NCBI GenBank assembly: GCA_945788675.1
Contig: CALZMY010000112.1
Span: 1 to 27,360, forward strand
From: an uncultured Gammaproteobacteria bacterium
Lineage (GTDB): Bacteria; Pseudomonadota; Gammaproteobacteria; SZUA-140
DNA: 27,360 nt
Reading direction: 5' to 3'
The translations under genes and the position numbers were made by a program. Below, piece after piece: positions 1-8,610 of this stretch (position 1 is the first letter of the stretch; the number at the start of each line of letters is the position of its first letter). The notes beneath the pieces are model-generated. The model saw only the letters and a program-made list of their open reading frames with translations. It was not told the DNA's origin and searched no databases.

Positions 1-142
1 CTACTTTAATAGCAAATCCACTCACCAAAAATCAGAGGTTCCTTAAATCAAGCTATTTGCAATCAATTTATCCGGCAACAGGACTCCTCTGCCAACTCGT
101 GGTAGATTAATACCTTCATAAATCACCACTCAAAACAGACAA

Positions 143-1432
143 ATGAACCAGGCACAACAACTCCTCGAGTTTATCGATAATAGCCCCAGCCCATGGCATG
201 CTGTCGACAGTACCGTTGCAATGTTGCAGCAACACGGCTTCACTCCTCTGCTGGAAAAAGAGCACTGGCAACTCACAGCGGGCAAACGTTACTACACCAT
301 TCGCGACCAGTCGTCGCTCATCGCCTTTGTCGCCGGGGCACAACCGCCGAGCCAGTGTGGCTATCGCATCATCGGTGCCCACACCGATTCGCCGGGACTG
401 CGTATCAAACCAAACCCGGTACAGAAGAAAGGCGAGTATTTACGCCTGGGTGTCGAGGTTTATGGCGGACCGATCCTCGCCACCTTTGCCGACAGGGATC
501 TTTCGCTAGCGGGACGTGTCAGCGTTAAAAACGGTGACGGCCCACAGGCATTTGAGTCACGCCTGCTGCGCGTTGATGAATCGATTGTGCGCCTGCCCAA
601 TCTCGCTATCCACCTTAATCGTGAGGTCAATCAGAACGGTCTAAAGTTCAATGCACAAGACGAACTACCGCTGATCTTTTCCATCGCAGAGCGGGAAGAG
701 ACCCACTTTAAAGGATTTGTTGCTGACGCATTACAGGTCGATGAGGCGGCGGTCCTGGCGTGGGAGCTGGCCGTCTATGACACTCAACCAGGTGCCTTTT
801 TTGGTGCCCATCAGGAATTCATTACCAACAGTCAGCTGGACAACCTCGCCTCATGTCATGCGGCACTACTGGCGTTAAACGAGACCCTCGATGAGCCGAG
901 TGCTGCGACCCAGGTCATCGCTTTTTTTGATCACGAAGAGGTCGGTAGTGGCAGTGCCAAGGGTGCCGATGGCAGCTTTCTCGACGATGTATTAAGTCGC
1001 ATCAGTGGCGCCCTTGATGAGGGCTCGCAGTGCCACCATCAAGCCATTGCCAACAGTTATATGTTAAGTGCGGACATGGCCCATGCATGGCATCCCAACT
1101 TCGCCGATAAACATGAACCGGAACACCAGCCGATCATCAATGGTGGACCGGTCATCAAGATCAACACCAATCAACGCTACACGACTGATGCCCATACCGA
1201 GGCGCTGTTTGTCTCTATCTGTGAAGCAGCACAGGTCCCTTATCAAAAATTCGTCAACCGTAGCGACCTCGCCTGTGGCAGTACTATCGGGCCGATGTCT
1301 GCCGCTCGAACGGGAATACGCTCACTCGATGTTGGCAATCCGATGTGGGCAATGCACAGCATTCGTGAAAGCGCGGGCGCTGCCGACCACGATCACATGA
1401 TCCGCGCCATGGCGGGATTTCTGCGCTGTTGA
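143..1432 (+). CDS. apeB: M18 family metallo-aminopeptidase
   Basis: This 429-residue protein has the usual length of M18 (aspartyl-aminopeptidase-like) enzymes, which are cytoplasmic di-zinc peptidases that remove N-terminal residues from peptides and form large tetrahedral dodecamers. The family's metal-site segments are all visible: GAHTDSPG with His80, SQLDNLAS around Asp233, FFDHEEVGS with Glu265-Glu266, SADMAH around Asp311, and MWAMHSIRE near the C-terminus. The protein begins with the family-typical sequence LLEFIDNSPSPWHAV, so the ATG at 143 is well placed although the Shine-Dalgarno is weak. There is no signal peptide. It stands alone and converges on the DUF523 gene 28 bases away. 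Family assignment is firm. The symbol apeB is the common bacterial name and substrate preference cannot be read from the sequence. Confidence 0.93.
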   Translation: MNQAQQLLEFIDNSPSPWHAVDSTVAMLQQHGFTPLLEKEHWQLTAGKRYYTIRDQSSLIAFVAGAQPPSQCGYRIIGAHTDSPGLRIKPNPVQKKGEYLRLGVEVYGGPILATFADRDLSLAGRVSVKNGDGPQAFESRLLRVDESIVRLPNLAIHLNREVNQNGLKFNAQDELPLIFSIAEREETHFKGFVADALQVDEAAVLAWELAVYDTQPGAFFGAHQEFITNSQLDNLASCHAALLALNETLDEPSAATQVIAFFDHEEVGSGSAKGADGSFLDDVLSRISGALDEGSQCHHQAIANSYMLSADMAHAWHPNFADKHEPEHQPIINGGPVIKINTNQRYTTDAHTEALFVSICEAAQVPYQKFVNRSDLACGSTIGPMSAARTGIRSLDVGNPMWAMHSIRESAGAADHDHMIRAMAGFLRC

Positions 1433-1439
1433 TGCGCAG
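1421..1439 (+). terminator. weak inverted repeat at the M18/DUF523 convergence
   Basis: CTGCGC and GCGCAG flank a seven-base loop over the stop codon of the aminopeptidase gene. No T-run follows on either strand, so this is at best a poor bidirectional terminator. Confidence 0.2.
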
Positions 1440-1460
1440 CTTCAGTGCACATTAATCTAT

Positions 1461-1925
1461 TCAGAGTTCATCGAGGCGTAGTTCACTCAACACCCGTATG
1501 CCATGCGCCTGTAACAATGCCGTGGTAATGCCTGCACCAGCGATGCGCTGACCACTGAAGCTGCCATCATAGATCTGTCGACTACCACAGGAGGGGCTAC
1601 CCTCTTTGAGAATTGCGGTGGCAATGCCATCTTTTTTCACCTGCGTCAGCGCTGCCTCTGCCCCCTGATAAAACTGCGCCGTCACATCATCACCTGCACA
1701 GTTTTTCACACAACACCGTGATGAGGCGCCGGCCTTGTTGCAGATCTCTGCCGCCGCACGCGGTACCGGCAGACCACCGGCGACCTCAGGACAAAATGGG
1801 ATCAGCACATACCCCTGATCGCAAAGCGCTGCAATCTCTGTATGCGGGAGGGCCTTGCCATCATAGCGCACCTTCTCCCCCATAAGACACGCGCTGATCA
1901 AAAGTGGTGTTTGTGAAATAGTCAT
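1461..1925 (-). CDS. DUF523 domain protein
   Basis: The product of about 154 residues belongs to DUF523, small cysteine-containing proteins of unknown function that sometimes occur fused to DUF1722. Visible family signatures are SACLMGEKVRYDG near the N-terminus, FCPEVAGGLPVPR in the middle and the LKEGSPSCGSRQIYDG segment in the C-terminal half. A Cys pair (CCVKNC) lies between them and could bind a metal, which is an inference. The open frame extends eight codons upstream to 1949, but I prefer the ATG at 1925: it follows a GGAGTGA Shine-Dalgarno and puts the conserved core at the usual distance from the N-terminus. There is no signal peptide or membrane segment, so it should be cytoplasmic. 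It is transcribed alone, divergent from the permease to the right. Confidence 0.85.
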   Translation of the reverse strand: MTISQTPLLISACLMGEKVRYDGKALPHTEIAALCDQGYVLIPFCPEVAGGLPVPRAAAEICNKAGASSRCCVKNCAGDDVTAQFYQGAEAALTQVKKDGIATAILKEGSPSCGSRQIYDGSFSGQRIAGAGITTALLQAHGIRVLSELRLDEL

Positions 1926-2040
1926 TAGTCGTTCACTCCGATCATCCAAACTCTGGTCATCTCATCCCCAATAAGCTCAGTGGTGAATATGGTACCATTA
2001 CCATTCGATACCGCTACTCACCTCTATACCCACTTTACCA

Positions 2041-2790
2041 ATGAATTCCCTGTTATTCGACTTCAGTACCCTTCAGCTTATACTTGTTGCACTGCTGTTT
2101 ATGTGGACCGGCTTTGTGCGCAGCGGCCTCGGTTTTGGCGGCGCGGCACTGGGACTGCCACTGATGCTTTTCATCCACGATCAACCGATCTTCTGGCTAC
2201 CCGTGATTGGTGCGCACCTGCTCTTTTTCTCTGCACTGACATTACGTACGCGGCTCAATAATGTCGACTGGCATTACCTGAAACAGGCCGCTCTTTTCAT
2301 CATTCCTCCTGCATTGATCGGCGTCTTCGGGCTGATCACTCTGCCCAATCAATGGCTGCTGCTCTTTATCTATTCAGTGTCGCTATTTTACGCCCTGATG
2401 TGGTTATTAAACGTCTCCATCAGTAGTCAACAAGGGTGGAGTGACAAGCTGCTATTACTCTTTGGTGGTTACGTCGCCGGCACCTCCCTCACAGGTGCAC
2501 CGCTAATGGTCGCGGTATTTATGCGTAATGTGTCATTTTCACAGCTGCGCAATACGCTATTTGTGTTGTGGTTCTGCCTGGTCACACTCAAGATGAGCAC
2601 CTTCGCGGTCCTCGGCATCTCACTCCAGCTAGAGAGCGCACTGATGTTACTGCCTGCTGCTGCCATCGGTCATGTCATCGGACTAAAGGTGCACGACATT
2701 ATTCTAAAAAATGATCAACGTTTCAAACAGGTCGTTGGCGCACTCCTTGTCATCATCAGTGCGCTGGGCCTGTGGAATATCTCACTATAA
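2041..2790 (+). CDS. TauE/SafE-type membrane permease
   Basis: This 249-residue, very hydrophobic protein has seven or eight predicted transmembrane stretches and belongs to the sulfite exporter TauE/SafE (DUF81) family, which moves small anions or organosulfur compounds across the inner membrane. Both family repeats can be recognised: the N-terminal GFVRSGLGFGGAALGLPL and the second-half GGYVAGTSLTGAPLMVAVF, each a Gly-rich helix start. A length near 250 residues is typical. The substrate cannot be inferred, because no sulfur or taurine gene sits beside it. No strong Shine-Dalgarno precedes the ATG at 2041, but the protein starts sensibly just before the first helix. It appears monocistronic, with about 90 bases separating it from the divergent DUF523 start. 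Confidence 0.88.
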   Translation: MNSLLFDFSTLQLILVALLFMWTGFVRSGLGFGGAALGLPLMLFIHDQPIFWLPVIGAHLLFFSALTLRTRLNNVDWHYLKQAALFIIPPALIGVFGLITLPNQWLLLFIYSVSLFYALMWLLNVSISSQQGWSDKLLLLFGGYVAGTSLTGAPLMVAVFMRNVSFSQLRNTLFVLWFCLVTLKMSTFAVLGISLQLESALMLLPAAAIGHVIGLKVHDIILKNDQRFKQVVGALLVIISALGLWNISL

Positions 2791-2970
2791 TAAAGCCTCT
2801 AGATACATTTATTGCTGTTCGATGTTCACTCTTTCACATACAAAAACCATTCCACAATAAAATAAAACCATCATAATTGTTTAGTAAAATCATAGGTTGA
2901 TTTTTGCGGCAATTGGGTATCAAATATATTTCCATAGCCAATCTTTGAGATACCCATAAAGTGGTATGAA

Positions 2971-2977
2971 AAGGAGG
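2971..2977 (+). promoter_or_regulatory. Shine-Dalgarno of hsp20
   Basis: AAGGAGG is an almost perfect ribosome binding site six bases before the ATG at 2984. It lies downstream of the alternative upstream ATG at 2966, so it decides the start in favour of 2984. Confidence 0.85.
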
Positions 2978-2983
2978 TACATA

Positions 2984-3547
2984 ATGAACATAAAACGATA
3001 TGCTCCCTGGAACTGGTTTAAAAATGAAGAACAGCAGGATGTCCCTGTCCAGAATGTTCAACACCCGTCAAGCATCACCCCTGTCAGTCATCTACATGCC
3101 GAAATTGATCGCCTGTTTAATGATGCGTTCAGAGGCATGGCAGGCCACTCACTACTGAGTGACTGGGGCGGCAGCCGGGTGTGGCCAGAATTAGCCTCAA
3201 TTGCACTCAAACCGAATCTCGATATCAAAGAGAACGAAGACCACTACACTATCAGTGCCGAATTACCGGGCGTTGCGAGAGAAGATGTCAACATCGAGGT
3301 CAGTGGTAATACCCTGACAGTGAGTGGCGAGAAGCAACAGGAAAAGAAAGAGGAGCGAGAAAATTACCACTGTATCGAGCGCAGCTATGGCAGTTTCGAA
3401 CGTGTTCTGACTCTGCCAGATGACGCCAACCCCGACAGTATCGATGCCAAATTTAAAGATGGCGTCTTAACGATCAATATCAAGCGACAGGCCGTTGAAT
3501 CAACAAAGGAGGAAGGTCGCAAGATTGAGGTTAAAGCAGCTGCTTAG
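2984..3547 (+). CDS. Hsp20/alpha-crystallin small heat-shock protein
   Basis: The 187-residue product is an ATP-independent cytoplasmic holdase that binds unfolding proteins and keeps them soluble for DnaK/ClpB refolding. The alpha-crystallin domain covers roughly residues 75-172 and shows the family motifs AELPGV, LTVSGEKQ, RSYGSFERVLTLP and the A-x-x-x-n-GVLTINI segment. The N-terminal arm carries the bacterial hallmark EIDRLFNDAFRGM. The C-terminal tail contains IEV, the I-x-I/V motif used for oligomer assembly. The open frame starts six codons earlier, but the AAGGAGG at 2971 makes ATG 2984 the real start. It is monocistronic and followed by a strong hairpin. I looked for a sigma-32 promoter upstream and found only a poorly spaced CCCATAA-like element. 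Confidence 0.95.
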   Translation: MNIKRYAPWNWFKNEEQQDVPVQNVQHPSSITPVSHLHAEIDRLFNDAFRGMAGHSLLSDWGGSRVWPELASIALKPNLDIKENEDHYTISAELPGVAREDVNIEVSGNTLTVSGEKQQEKKEERENYHCIERSYGSFERVLTLPDDANPDSIDAKFKDGVLTINIKRQAVESTKEEGRKIEVKAAA

Positions 3548-3578
3548 CTGCTCTATACGCCGACTCATTAGTTGGCGA

Positions 3579-3610
3579 CGGGGTCAGGGTGATAGATCAC
3601 TCTGGCCCCG
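3579..3610 (+). terminator. hairpin terminator after hsp20
   Basis: A 14-bp stem (two G-U pairs) from CGGGGTCAGGGTGA to TCACTCTGGCCCCG encloses a four-base TAGA loop 31 bases after the hsp20 stop. The following ATCTTTACTG is only moderately T-rich, so the U-tract is weak although the stem is strong. Confidence 0.6.
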
Positions 3611-3999
3611 ATCTTTACTGCCTTCATTACCGCACCGAGTGGCAAGCCAAAATAACCTCACCGCGACCTGGCACTAAGGTGAGCCGCTCCCTTTGATGCC
3701 GGTACCGCTGACTACCCGCATTACAGGCGGTATCTGATTTAAACAGAGAGCATCTCCACCCCTTGTTCCCGGAACACAACAAAATCCCGACAGGAAACAT
3801 TCTTCCGACGATAACCACTTGTTTTTACTTATTATATGTTTTTTTGACGCCGAGGAAAACGCAATAAAAATAGTGTAAAATGATATTCGAACTGTAGACT
3901 TCGATCCTTCAACACAGCCAGGTTAATCTCAATAACAGCGTTATCACAGGCCGGAAACAAGACCACAACCACCCAAATTAGAGACAGCGGGCAGCCAAC
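3611..3999. other. intergenic stretch, no gene seen
   Basis: About 390 bases lie between the hsp20 hairpin and the DUF3135 gene. Open frames here are short, lack ribosome sites and resemble nothing I know. An A/T-rich tract at 3826-3890 with TTGACG near 3845 and a TAAAAT near 3877 is probably where the DUF3135 promoter lies, but the spacing of these hexamers is not convincing. A TACCGC/GCGGTA inverted repeat with a long loop sits near 3703-3733. Confidence 0.4.
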
Positions 4000-4371
4000 A
4001 TGAACAACGAATTAGAACAGACGATCAGTTATCAAAATCAGGCTATCAGCTGGGCCCAGCTTGCGCGAGAAAACCCTGATGCATTTGAAGAGATGCGTCT
4101 CAAACTGATCGATGATTTCATCAAAAATGCTCCTGCAGATATGCAACAACGACTCCAGGGGCTGCAGTGGAAAATAGAACATGTGCGGCGACGCGCCAGA
4201 AACCCAGCCGATGCCTTCATCGCAATTTCAGGCATGATGTGGGAATCTACCCAACTGCTGGGGCGCAAACAGCAAGAGCTTGTTGATCTCTGTACAGGAA
4301 AGAAGATCGATACTCTCTCTCACAATAACAGCGGTAAAATCCTGAACTTCAAACGGGTAGCCAAACGATAA
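4000..4371 (+). CDS. DUF3135 domain protein
   Basis: This 123-residue protein resembles DUF3135, a gammaproteobacterial family of unknown function. The family pattern is visible through most of the protein: WAQLARENPDAFEEMRLKLI, then APADMQQRLQGLQWKIEHVRRRARNP and the ISGMMWESTQLL segment. The sequence looks entirely helical and charged, with no signal peptide or membrane segment, so it should be cytoplasmic. The C-terminal tail (after about residue 100) is polar and basic and probably flexible. It is monocistronic, preceded by a long gene-free region and convergent with the amidohydrolase gene. I can give no function. Confidence 0.75.
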   Translation: MNNELEQTISYQNQAISWAQLARENPDAFEEMRLKLIDDFIKNAPADMQQRLQGLQWKIEHVRRRARNPADAFIAISGMMWESTQLLGRKQQELVDLCTGKKIDTLSHNNSGKILNFKRVAKR

Positions 4372-4393
4372 TCCTGTTTTTAAACTCGTCGCC

Positions 4394-4421
4394 TCCCAAC
4401 TAAGGGGCCATCAGTTTGGGA
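4394..4421. terminator. possible weak convergent terminator
   Basis: TCCCAACT and AGTTTGGGA form an imperfect stem with one bulged base and an 11-base loop between the convergent DUF3135 and amidohydrolase genes. There is no clear U-tract on either side. Confidence 0.3.
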
Positions 4422-4428
4422 CATCCTG

Positions 4429-5799
4429 CTAGCGATATTTAAACATCTCATCTGGCAACCTAACCTGACCGTTACCCGGTAGACGAAGCACACGTTTCAG
4501 GACAAAATCATATAATAGCGGATTAAAACGCTGTAGCTCGTCCAGCGCCTTACGTTCATCGCGAGTAATAAAACCGTGGCCCTGCAGATTTCGATTCGGA
4601 TTAAGCAATGCAGAAGCGGGCAACGGGTAATCACTGCCATAAGTCATTCGTCCATTGTAATGTTCAGCTTGTCGCAAGATATCCTTCAACTGTGCCGCCA
4701 GCGAATATGGCGGAGTATGCAATGCCTTTAGTGACTTGCCACGAGGCGCCTCAACAAAGGTAATCGCCGAAAGGTCGCTCTCTGCATTAGGATATCGTTC
4801 CATTATCTCGAAAAATAGATCAGCATTAGACACCATCGCACCATCATGCTTACTGAGACCTTTGTAACCGCTGTGAGACATCACCACTCTGACACCCTGA
4901 ACTAACGCATTACGATAGCCTGCTGGATTACCATATTGCTGCCACTCATGCGGCGCATCGGTTGCATGCTCAAAACCTGTATGCGTCAACAATGCAATGG
5001 GAGTACGGCCTTGACCACCAGCAAGTGCACGGTAGAATTCAGAATACACCTCCCTTGCCGGGTCAATATGCATGACATTTGGCAACCACTTAATGTAACG
5101 CACACCCGCATCTCTTAACGTTTCAACCTGTTGTAGTGCATTTGGGTCAGCCGGATGGACTGAACCCACCACTGCAAAAGGGGCATAATCGACCGCCAGT
5201 TCCGCCTTGAATTTCTGGTTCAGGCAATGAGCAAGATTGATCACATAGCGATTGGGAATGTGGACATCAGTGCGCTGCCAGTCAAGCGTGCCGGCGTCTG
5301 TATAAGTCGCGGCCATCGCCAACAGATAAAAACGTCCCGGCTTGTTGCTGCCTGGGCGATAATGTTTCACCAACTGATACAGGCGATCAATGTAACGATC
5401 ATTGGCGTGGTCTTTATCCAGCGCATCAAACAATGCGTTGCTAATGCCAGACTCTTTCATCAGCACCTTGGTCTGAATAAAACGCGGCAGATTGAGCCAG
5501 CTCAAACGACGAGGATTGAGATAGATCGGGTAACGCGCAAACTGCGCCTGATCACAACCGATGACACCTTCAAAAAAGGTGACGCGCCCACCAAAACCGA
5601 TCACATGGATATGTTGATCGACATTCTCCCCCTCCTCAATTCCGATAAAGGCCGATTTCACCAGGGCCTGCGTGTCATCACCAAGGTCTTCGAAACGTGC
5701 GGGGTCAGTAAAGTCGGTGGTACAACCAACGACCAGCCAACACGATAACAGGAGAATAAATAATTCGCGCGTGAGCGACGACCGAGTACAAAAAGTCAT
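4429..5799 (-). CDS. lipoprotein amidohydrolase (TIM-barrel metal hydrolase)
   Basis: The 456-residue product begins with a lipoprotein signal: a basic start, the hydrophobic stretch LFILLLSCWL and the lipobox LVVG-Cys26. The mature part has amidohydrolase-superfamily landmarks: DQHIHVIG at about 61-68 (HxH metal ligands), LLTHTGFEH, VVMSHSGYKG and the late barrel aspartate in YGSDYPLP. This argues for a metal-dependent hydrolase of the Amidohydro_2 type anchored in the periplasm. The residues after Cys26 (TTDF) do not include the Asp that would retain it in the inner membrane, so outer-membrane sorting is likely. I chose ATG 5799 because AAGGAGA sits seven bases upstream. It begins only two bases after the DUF945 stop and is probably translated with it. 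The substrate is unknown. Confidence 0.82.
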   Translation of the reverse strand: MTFCTRSSLTRELFILLLSCWLVVGCTTDFTDPARFEDLGDDTQALVKSAFIGIEEGENVDQHIHVIGFGGRVTFFEGVIGCDQAQFARYPIYLNPRRLSWLNLPRFIQTKVLMKESGISNALFDALDKDHANDRYIDRLYQLVKHYRPGSNKPGRFYLLAMAATYTDAGTLDWQRTDVHIPNRYVINLAHCLNQKFKAELAVDYAPFAVVGSVHPADPNALQQVETLRDAGVRYIKWLPNVMHIDPAREVYSEFYRALAGGQGRTPIALLTHTGFEHATDAPHEWQQYGNPAGYRNALVQGVRVVMSHSGYKGLSKHDGAMVSNADLFFEIMERYPNAESDLSAITFVEAPRGKSLKALHTPPYSLAAQLKDILRQAEHYNGRMTYGSDYPLPASALLNPNRNLQGHGFITRDERKALDELQRFNPLLYDFVLKRVLRLPGNGQVRLPDEMFKYR

Positions 5800-5801
5800 T
5801 A

Positions 5802-7277
5802 TCAACTCTCCTTCAACGGCGGTAACATTTTAAGAAAGTTATCCGCTGGCGCACCATTGAGGCGCAAGCGACCATCGCGATAACGTAGTTCTGTGCGGAA
5901 GTATCCATCCTCCCGGCGAATAATGTTCTGAATCTCAAACTGGGCCAGCATCTGCTCTGCGGCACGTCGTGTCTGTTGAGCCAGCACCTCTGGCGTCATC
6001 GTTTGCTCAGTATCCTGCAACTGCTCGATGATGTTTTCCCGCACCGCCTTGCGCGCCTGCTGTTCGATAATGGTCGCGGGCAGTTTTAGATCAAGCTCTA
6101 CCTGCATGAGTGGTAATAACCTCCTTAATCCCTCTGGCAGTTCTATTACCGCCGGCAGTGGAAAACTGTTATCCATCGCCAATTTCAGGCGTGCACTGAT
6201 CAATCCATCAACCGTAGTCACCTCGGCTTTGCTAATGTGGATCTCCGGCGCCTGTGCCAGCATCGCGGGTAACAACGCCTGAATCTCTTGCAACCACACC
6301 TGTCGCAGCTGTTCTGGATCTGAAAACTCTGCCTGAGTCATCTGTTCATAACGTTTTTGCAACGACTGCAATACAGCCGCATCGAGGTTACTGAGTTCAT
6401 AACGGAGTGCTCCATTATTAAACTGCTTGCCATTAATCTGCAGCAGCCTGAAGCCAAACTGCTGCATCACATCAACCACCTCGTCACGTTGCTGCGCATC
6501 ATATGCTATGTTCATGCCGCGTATGACAACCTGTTGCGATACACTGTCGGCACCCTTGCCACGCGCTTTGAAAGAATCAAGAGATAAATCACCAGCACCA
6601 AGCACAAGCCCCTGTGACGATACAAAGCTACTGAAATGCCCAGACAGACCACCCACCGTCACCCCATGCGCGGCATTAGCAAGCTCAAATCGTGGACTAT
6701 TGAAACGACCTTCAGCGCGTCTCGCGATCCAGTTGCCATCGAGCTCAAAATGAAGGCCGCCCCACCGCAGGTTATACTGATCGGTATGGTCACGCCCGCG
6801 ATAAAGCGGTATGCGACCCTCGCTCTTAATCCCCCCCGCCCACTCAAGCCAGGTGGTGATGGCTAATGCCGACTGGTCACCAAAATAGAACGGCAGCAGC
6901 GCCGGCTGTTCATCTCCCAGCGCCAATGTAGTGACAACCTTACTCATTGTCCCGTGCAGGAATGTGTCGTCGATCCACGGCCCATGGCTAATCTGATGAT
7001 GCAACGTAAACTTAAAAAGTGCAGCTGGCGGTTGAGATGAAGGTGGTAATGCAGTGACAGAGCGATTGGGGGAAACGGTAAACGTAGTCTGCGCTGTTGA
7101 TGAGAGATAACCGCGCTGGTAACGATCAAGTGTGAATGAGATCCCAGATTGCACCGCCAGCTGTTGTTGGAACTCCCGAAAGCGGTTTTCAATCTCAGTC
7201 CCGATCCAGTAAGGGGTCAAAGCGGCGGCTGCGAGGGCAAGCCCCGCGAGCGAAATCAACAACACGCCCTTCTTCAA
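5802..7277 (-). CDS. DUF945 (YdgA-like) envelope protein
   Basis: This 491-residue protein matches the DUF945/YdgA family, poorly understood periplasm-facing proteins anchored by an N-terminal helix. The start MKKGVLLISLAGLALAAAALTPYWIGTEIENRF is the usual membrane anchor followed by the family's short helix. The segment LDRYQRGYLSSTAQTTF (about 51-67) is the most characteristic motif, and the rest is beta-rich with repeated amphipathic strands. The middle and C-terminal region contains Gln/Glu-rich helices. The initiation codon is TTG at 7277, preceded by a GA-rich AGGGGGGCG stretch. It lies between DUF3301 (20 bases upstream) and the amidohydrolase (two bases downstream) in one apparent operon. 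Function is unknown. Confidence 0.85.
   Translation of the reverse strand: MKKGVLLISLAGLALAAAALTPYWIGTEIENRFREFQQQLAVQSGISFTLDRYQRGYLSSTAQTTFTVSPNRSVTALPPSSQPPAALFKFTLHHQISHGPWIDDTFLHGTMSKVVTTLALGDEQPALLPFYFGDQSALAITTWLEWAGGIKSEGRIPLYRGRDHTDQYNLRWGGLHFELDGNWIARRAEGRFNSPRFELANAAHGVTVGGLSGHFSSFVSSQGLVLGAGDLSLDSFKARGKGADSVSQQVVIRGMNIAYDAQQRDEVVDVMQQFGFRLLQINGKQFNNGALRYELSNLDAAVLQSLQKRYEQMTQAEFSDPEQLRQVWLQEIQALLPAMLAQAPEIHISKAEVTTVDGLISARLKLAMDNSFPLPAVIELPEGLRRLLPLMQVELDLKLPATIIEQQARKAVRENIIEQLQDTEQTMTPEVLAQQTRRAAEQMLAQFEIQNIIRREDGYFRTELRYRDGRLRLNGAPADNFLKMLPPLKES
5807..5813 (-). promoter_or_regulatory. Shine-Dalgarno of the amidohydrolase inside DUF945
   Basis: On the minus strand AAGGAGA lies inside the last DUF945 codons and seven bases before ATG 5799. 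It supports that start and indicates coupled translation of the two genes. Confidence 0.7.
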
Positions 7278-7297
7278 CTCACGCCCCCCTCGCTCAC

Positions 7298-7612
7298 TTA
7301 TAACTTATGCGGTTCCATCTCGACATAGTGCAGTCGTCGCCCAAGAAACTGCATCTCACCACGATAGCGTTCATCTCCCCGCGTTGCAAATTCGAAACTA
7401 AAGTGACATAACAACGTCATGCGGCCTTGATCATTGCGGCGAAAACGCACCTTCGACAACACCACACTGTCATCGAGAAACTGCACATCGCTCTCATCGC
7501 AACGGCGTTTTGCGATCTGGTAAGCGACCTGTTTTAGCTCATTGGTACGCCACCAGAAGGCGACTGCCAGGGCCAGGCCACAGAGCAGCAGAAGTTCAAA
7601 TAGTGACGGCAT
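7298..7612 (-). CDS. DUF3301 membrane-anchored protein
   Basis: The 104-residue product has one N-terminal transmembrane helix (about residues 4-21, LFELLLLCGLALAVAFWW) followed by a small beta-rich domain. The pattern WWRTNELKQVAYQIAKRRCDESDVQFLDDSVVL and the RRNDQGRMTLLCHFSFEFATRG segment are those of DUF3301, a gammaproteobacterial family of unknown function. The domain after the helix would lie in the cytoplasm or periplasm depending on topology, which I cannot settle. It starts only 14 bases after the lytic transglycosylase stop and ends 20 bases before DUF945, so it belongs to the same envelope operon. Confidence 0.83.
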   Translation of the reverse strand: MPSLFELLLLCGLALAVAFWWRTNELKQVAYQIAKRRCDESDVQFLDDSVVLSKVRFRRNDQGRMTLLCHFSFEFATRGDERYRGEMQFLGRRLHYVEMEPHKL

Positions 7613-7626
7613 ACGCGCTACGTCAC

Positions 7627-8610
7627 TTAACGCGCTATTTCGTCCGCCAGCGTACCGACAGCAATTGCGAATTTGTGTGAACGGTTCCAGTCGAGTATCG
7701 CGCTGTAGTTGGCGGGATAGGTGATGAAGGCACGCTCACCGGGGCCATCCGGCTGCACTACCGTGGCCATCAGCTCGCGCGCGGGCAGGTCCTTGCCAAA
7801 CAGTTTACGCACCCCCAGTGCCTGCCACTCTGCCAGGCTCTTTTTTACTTTTCCTTTGATCAACGCCTGATCGAAACCCTCAGGTAACATCACCTCACGC
7901 CCCCAGGTCTGGTCATCGCGCCAGCCGATGCTGGAAAGATAATTAGCTGCCGAGGCAAAGGCATCGGCCTTCGATTCCCAGATATTGATCTTACCATCGC
8001 CATCGCCGTCCATCGCGTAGGCACGAAAGGTCGATGGCATAAACTGCGTCTGTCCCATCGCGCCTGCCCATGAGCCTTTCATCCTATCGACCGTGATATG
8101 ACCCTCATCGAGAATCAGCAGTGCATCCAACAACTGTTTGCGAAAAAATTTCGCACGGCGTGGATCATAGGCCAGCGTGGTCAACGCCGCGATCACATAA
8201 TGTCCGCCGCTAAAACGCCCATAGCTCGTCTCCATTCCCCAGAAGGCAGCGATAAAGCGCCCCTGCACCCCAAAGCGTGATTCTATCTTCTGTAACAAGG
8301 CGCGATTTGCTTTGTATTGCTTACGTCCCAGCTCAATGCGATACGGCGTCACGCGCTTGTCGAAATAATCCTGAAAGGTCTGGATCGTCTCCGGCTGCGA
8401 ACGATCAAGCTTGACCACCCGTGGGCTCGGTTTAACCCCGACAAAGGCCTTGTCAAGCGTCTCGTCCGAGACCCCCTGCTCACGCGCCTCCTGTTTGAAC
8501 TCATCCAGCCAGCGGTCAAAATCTGCATCATCGGTGCCCATTGCAGTCGATGGCAATAAGAGTGGAAAGAGCACTACGGTCAGCAGCGGAAAGAAAGATT
8601 TTATTGTCAT
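7627..8610 (-). CDS. MltB-family lytic murein transglycosylase
   Basis: This enzyme of about 327 residues cleaves the MurNAc-GlcNAc bond of peptidoglycan in the periplasm, leaving 1,6-anhydro ends. The catalytic glutamate is Glu127 in FWGMETSYGRF, and the family sequences RVTPYRIELGRKQYKANRALLQKIE, MKGSWAGAMGQTQFMPSTF and DGDGDGKINIWESKADAFASAANYL follow in order. A signal peptide (FFPLLTVVLFPLLLPSTAMG) begins just after ATG 8610. There is no lipobox, so unlike E. coli MltB it is probably soluble, closer to the MltB-like subgroup. The open frame extends to 8655, with in-frame ATGs that would give an unusually long n-region. The start choice is moderate because no strong Shine-Dalgarno precedes 8610. 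It is the first gene of the cluster running to 4429. Confidence 0.92.
   Translation of the reverse strand: MTIKSFFPLLTVVLFPLLLPSTAMGTDDADFDRWLDEFKQEAREQGVSDETLDKAFVGVKPSPRVVKLDRSQPETIQTFQDYFDKRVTPYRIELGRKQYKANRALLQKIESRFGVQGRFIAAFWGMETSYGRFSGGHYVIAALTTLAYDPRRAKFFRKQLLDALLILDEGHITVDRMKGSWAGAMGQTQFMPSTFRAYAMDGDGDGKINIWESKADAFASAANYLSSIGWRDDQTWGREVMLPEGFDQALIKGKVKKSLAEWQALGVRKLFGKDLPARELMATVVQPDGPGERAFITYPANYSAILDWNRSHKFAIAVGTLADEIAR

Noticed and set aside
2940..2970. Sigma-32 promoter for hsp20 (CTTTGAG with CCCATAA)
   Set aside because: The two elements are only a few bases apart, far less than the 13-17 bases needed.
3703..3733. REP-like palindrome (TACCGC/GCGGTA) possibly related to the Y1 transposase
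   Set aside because: The stem is short, the loop long, and I found no second copy in the window.
5227..5748. A 173-codon open frame opposite the amidohydrolase
   Set aside because: It lies wholly inside the reverse complement of a recognisable enzyme and shows no domain pattern.
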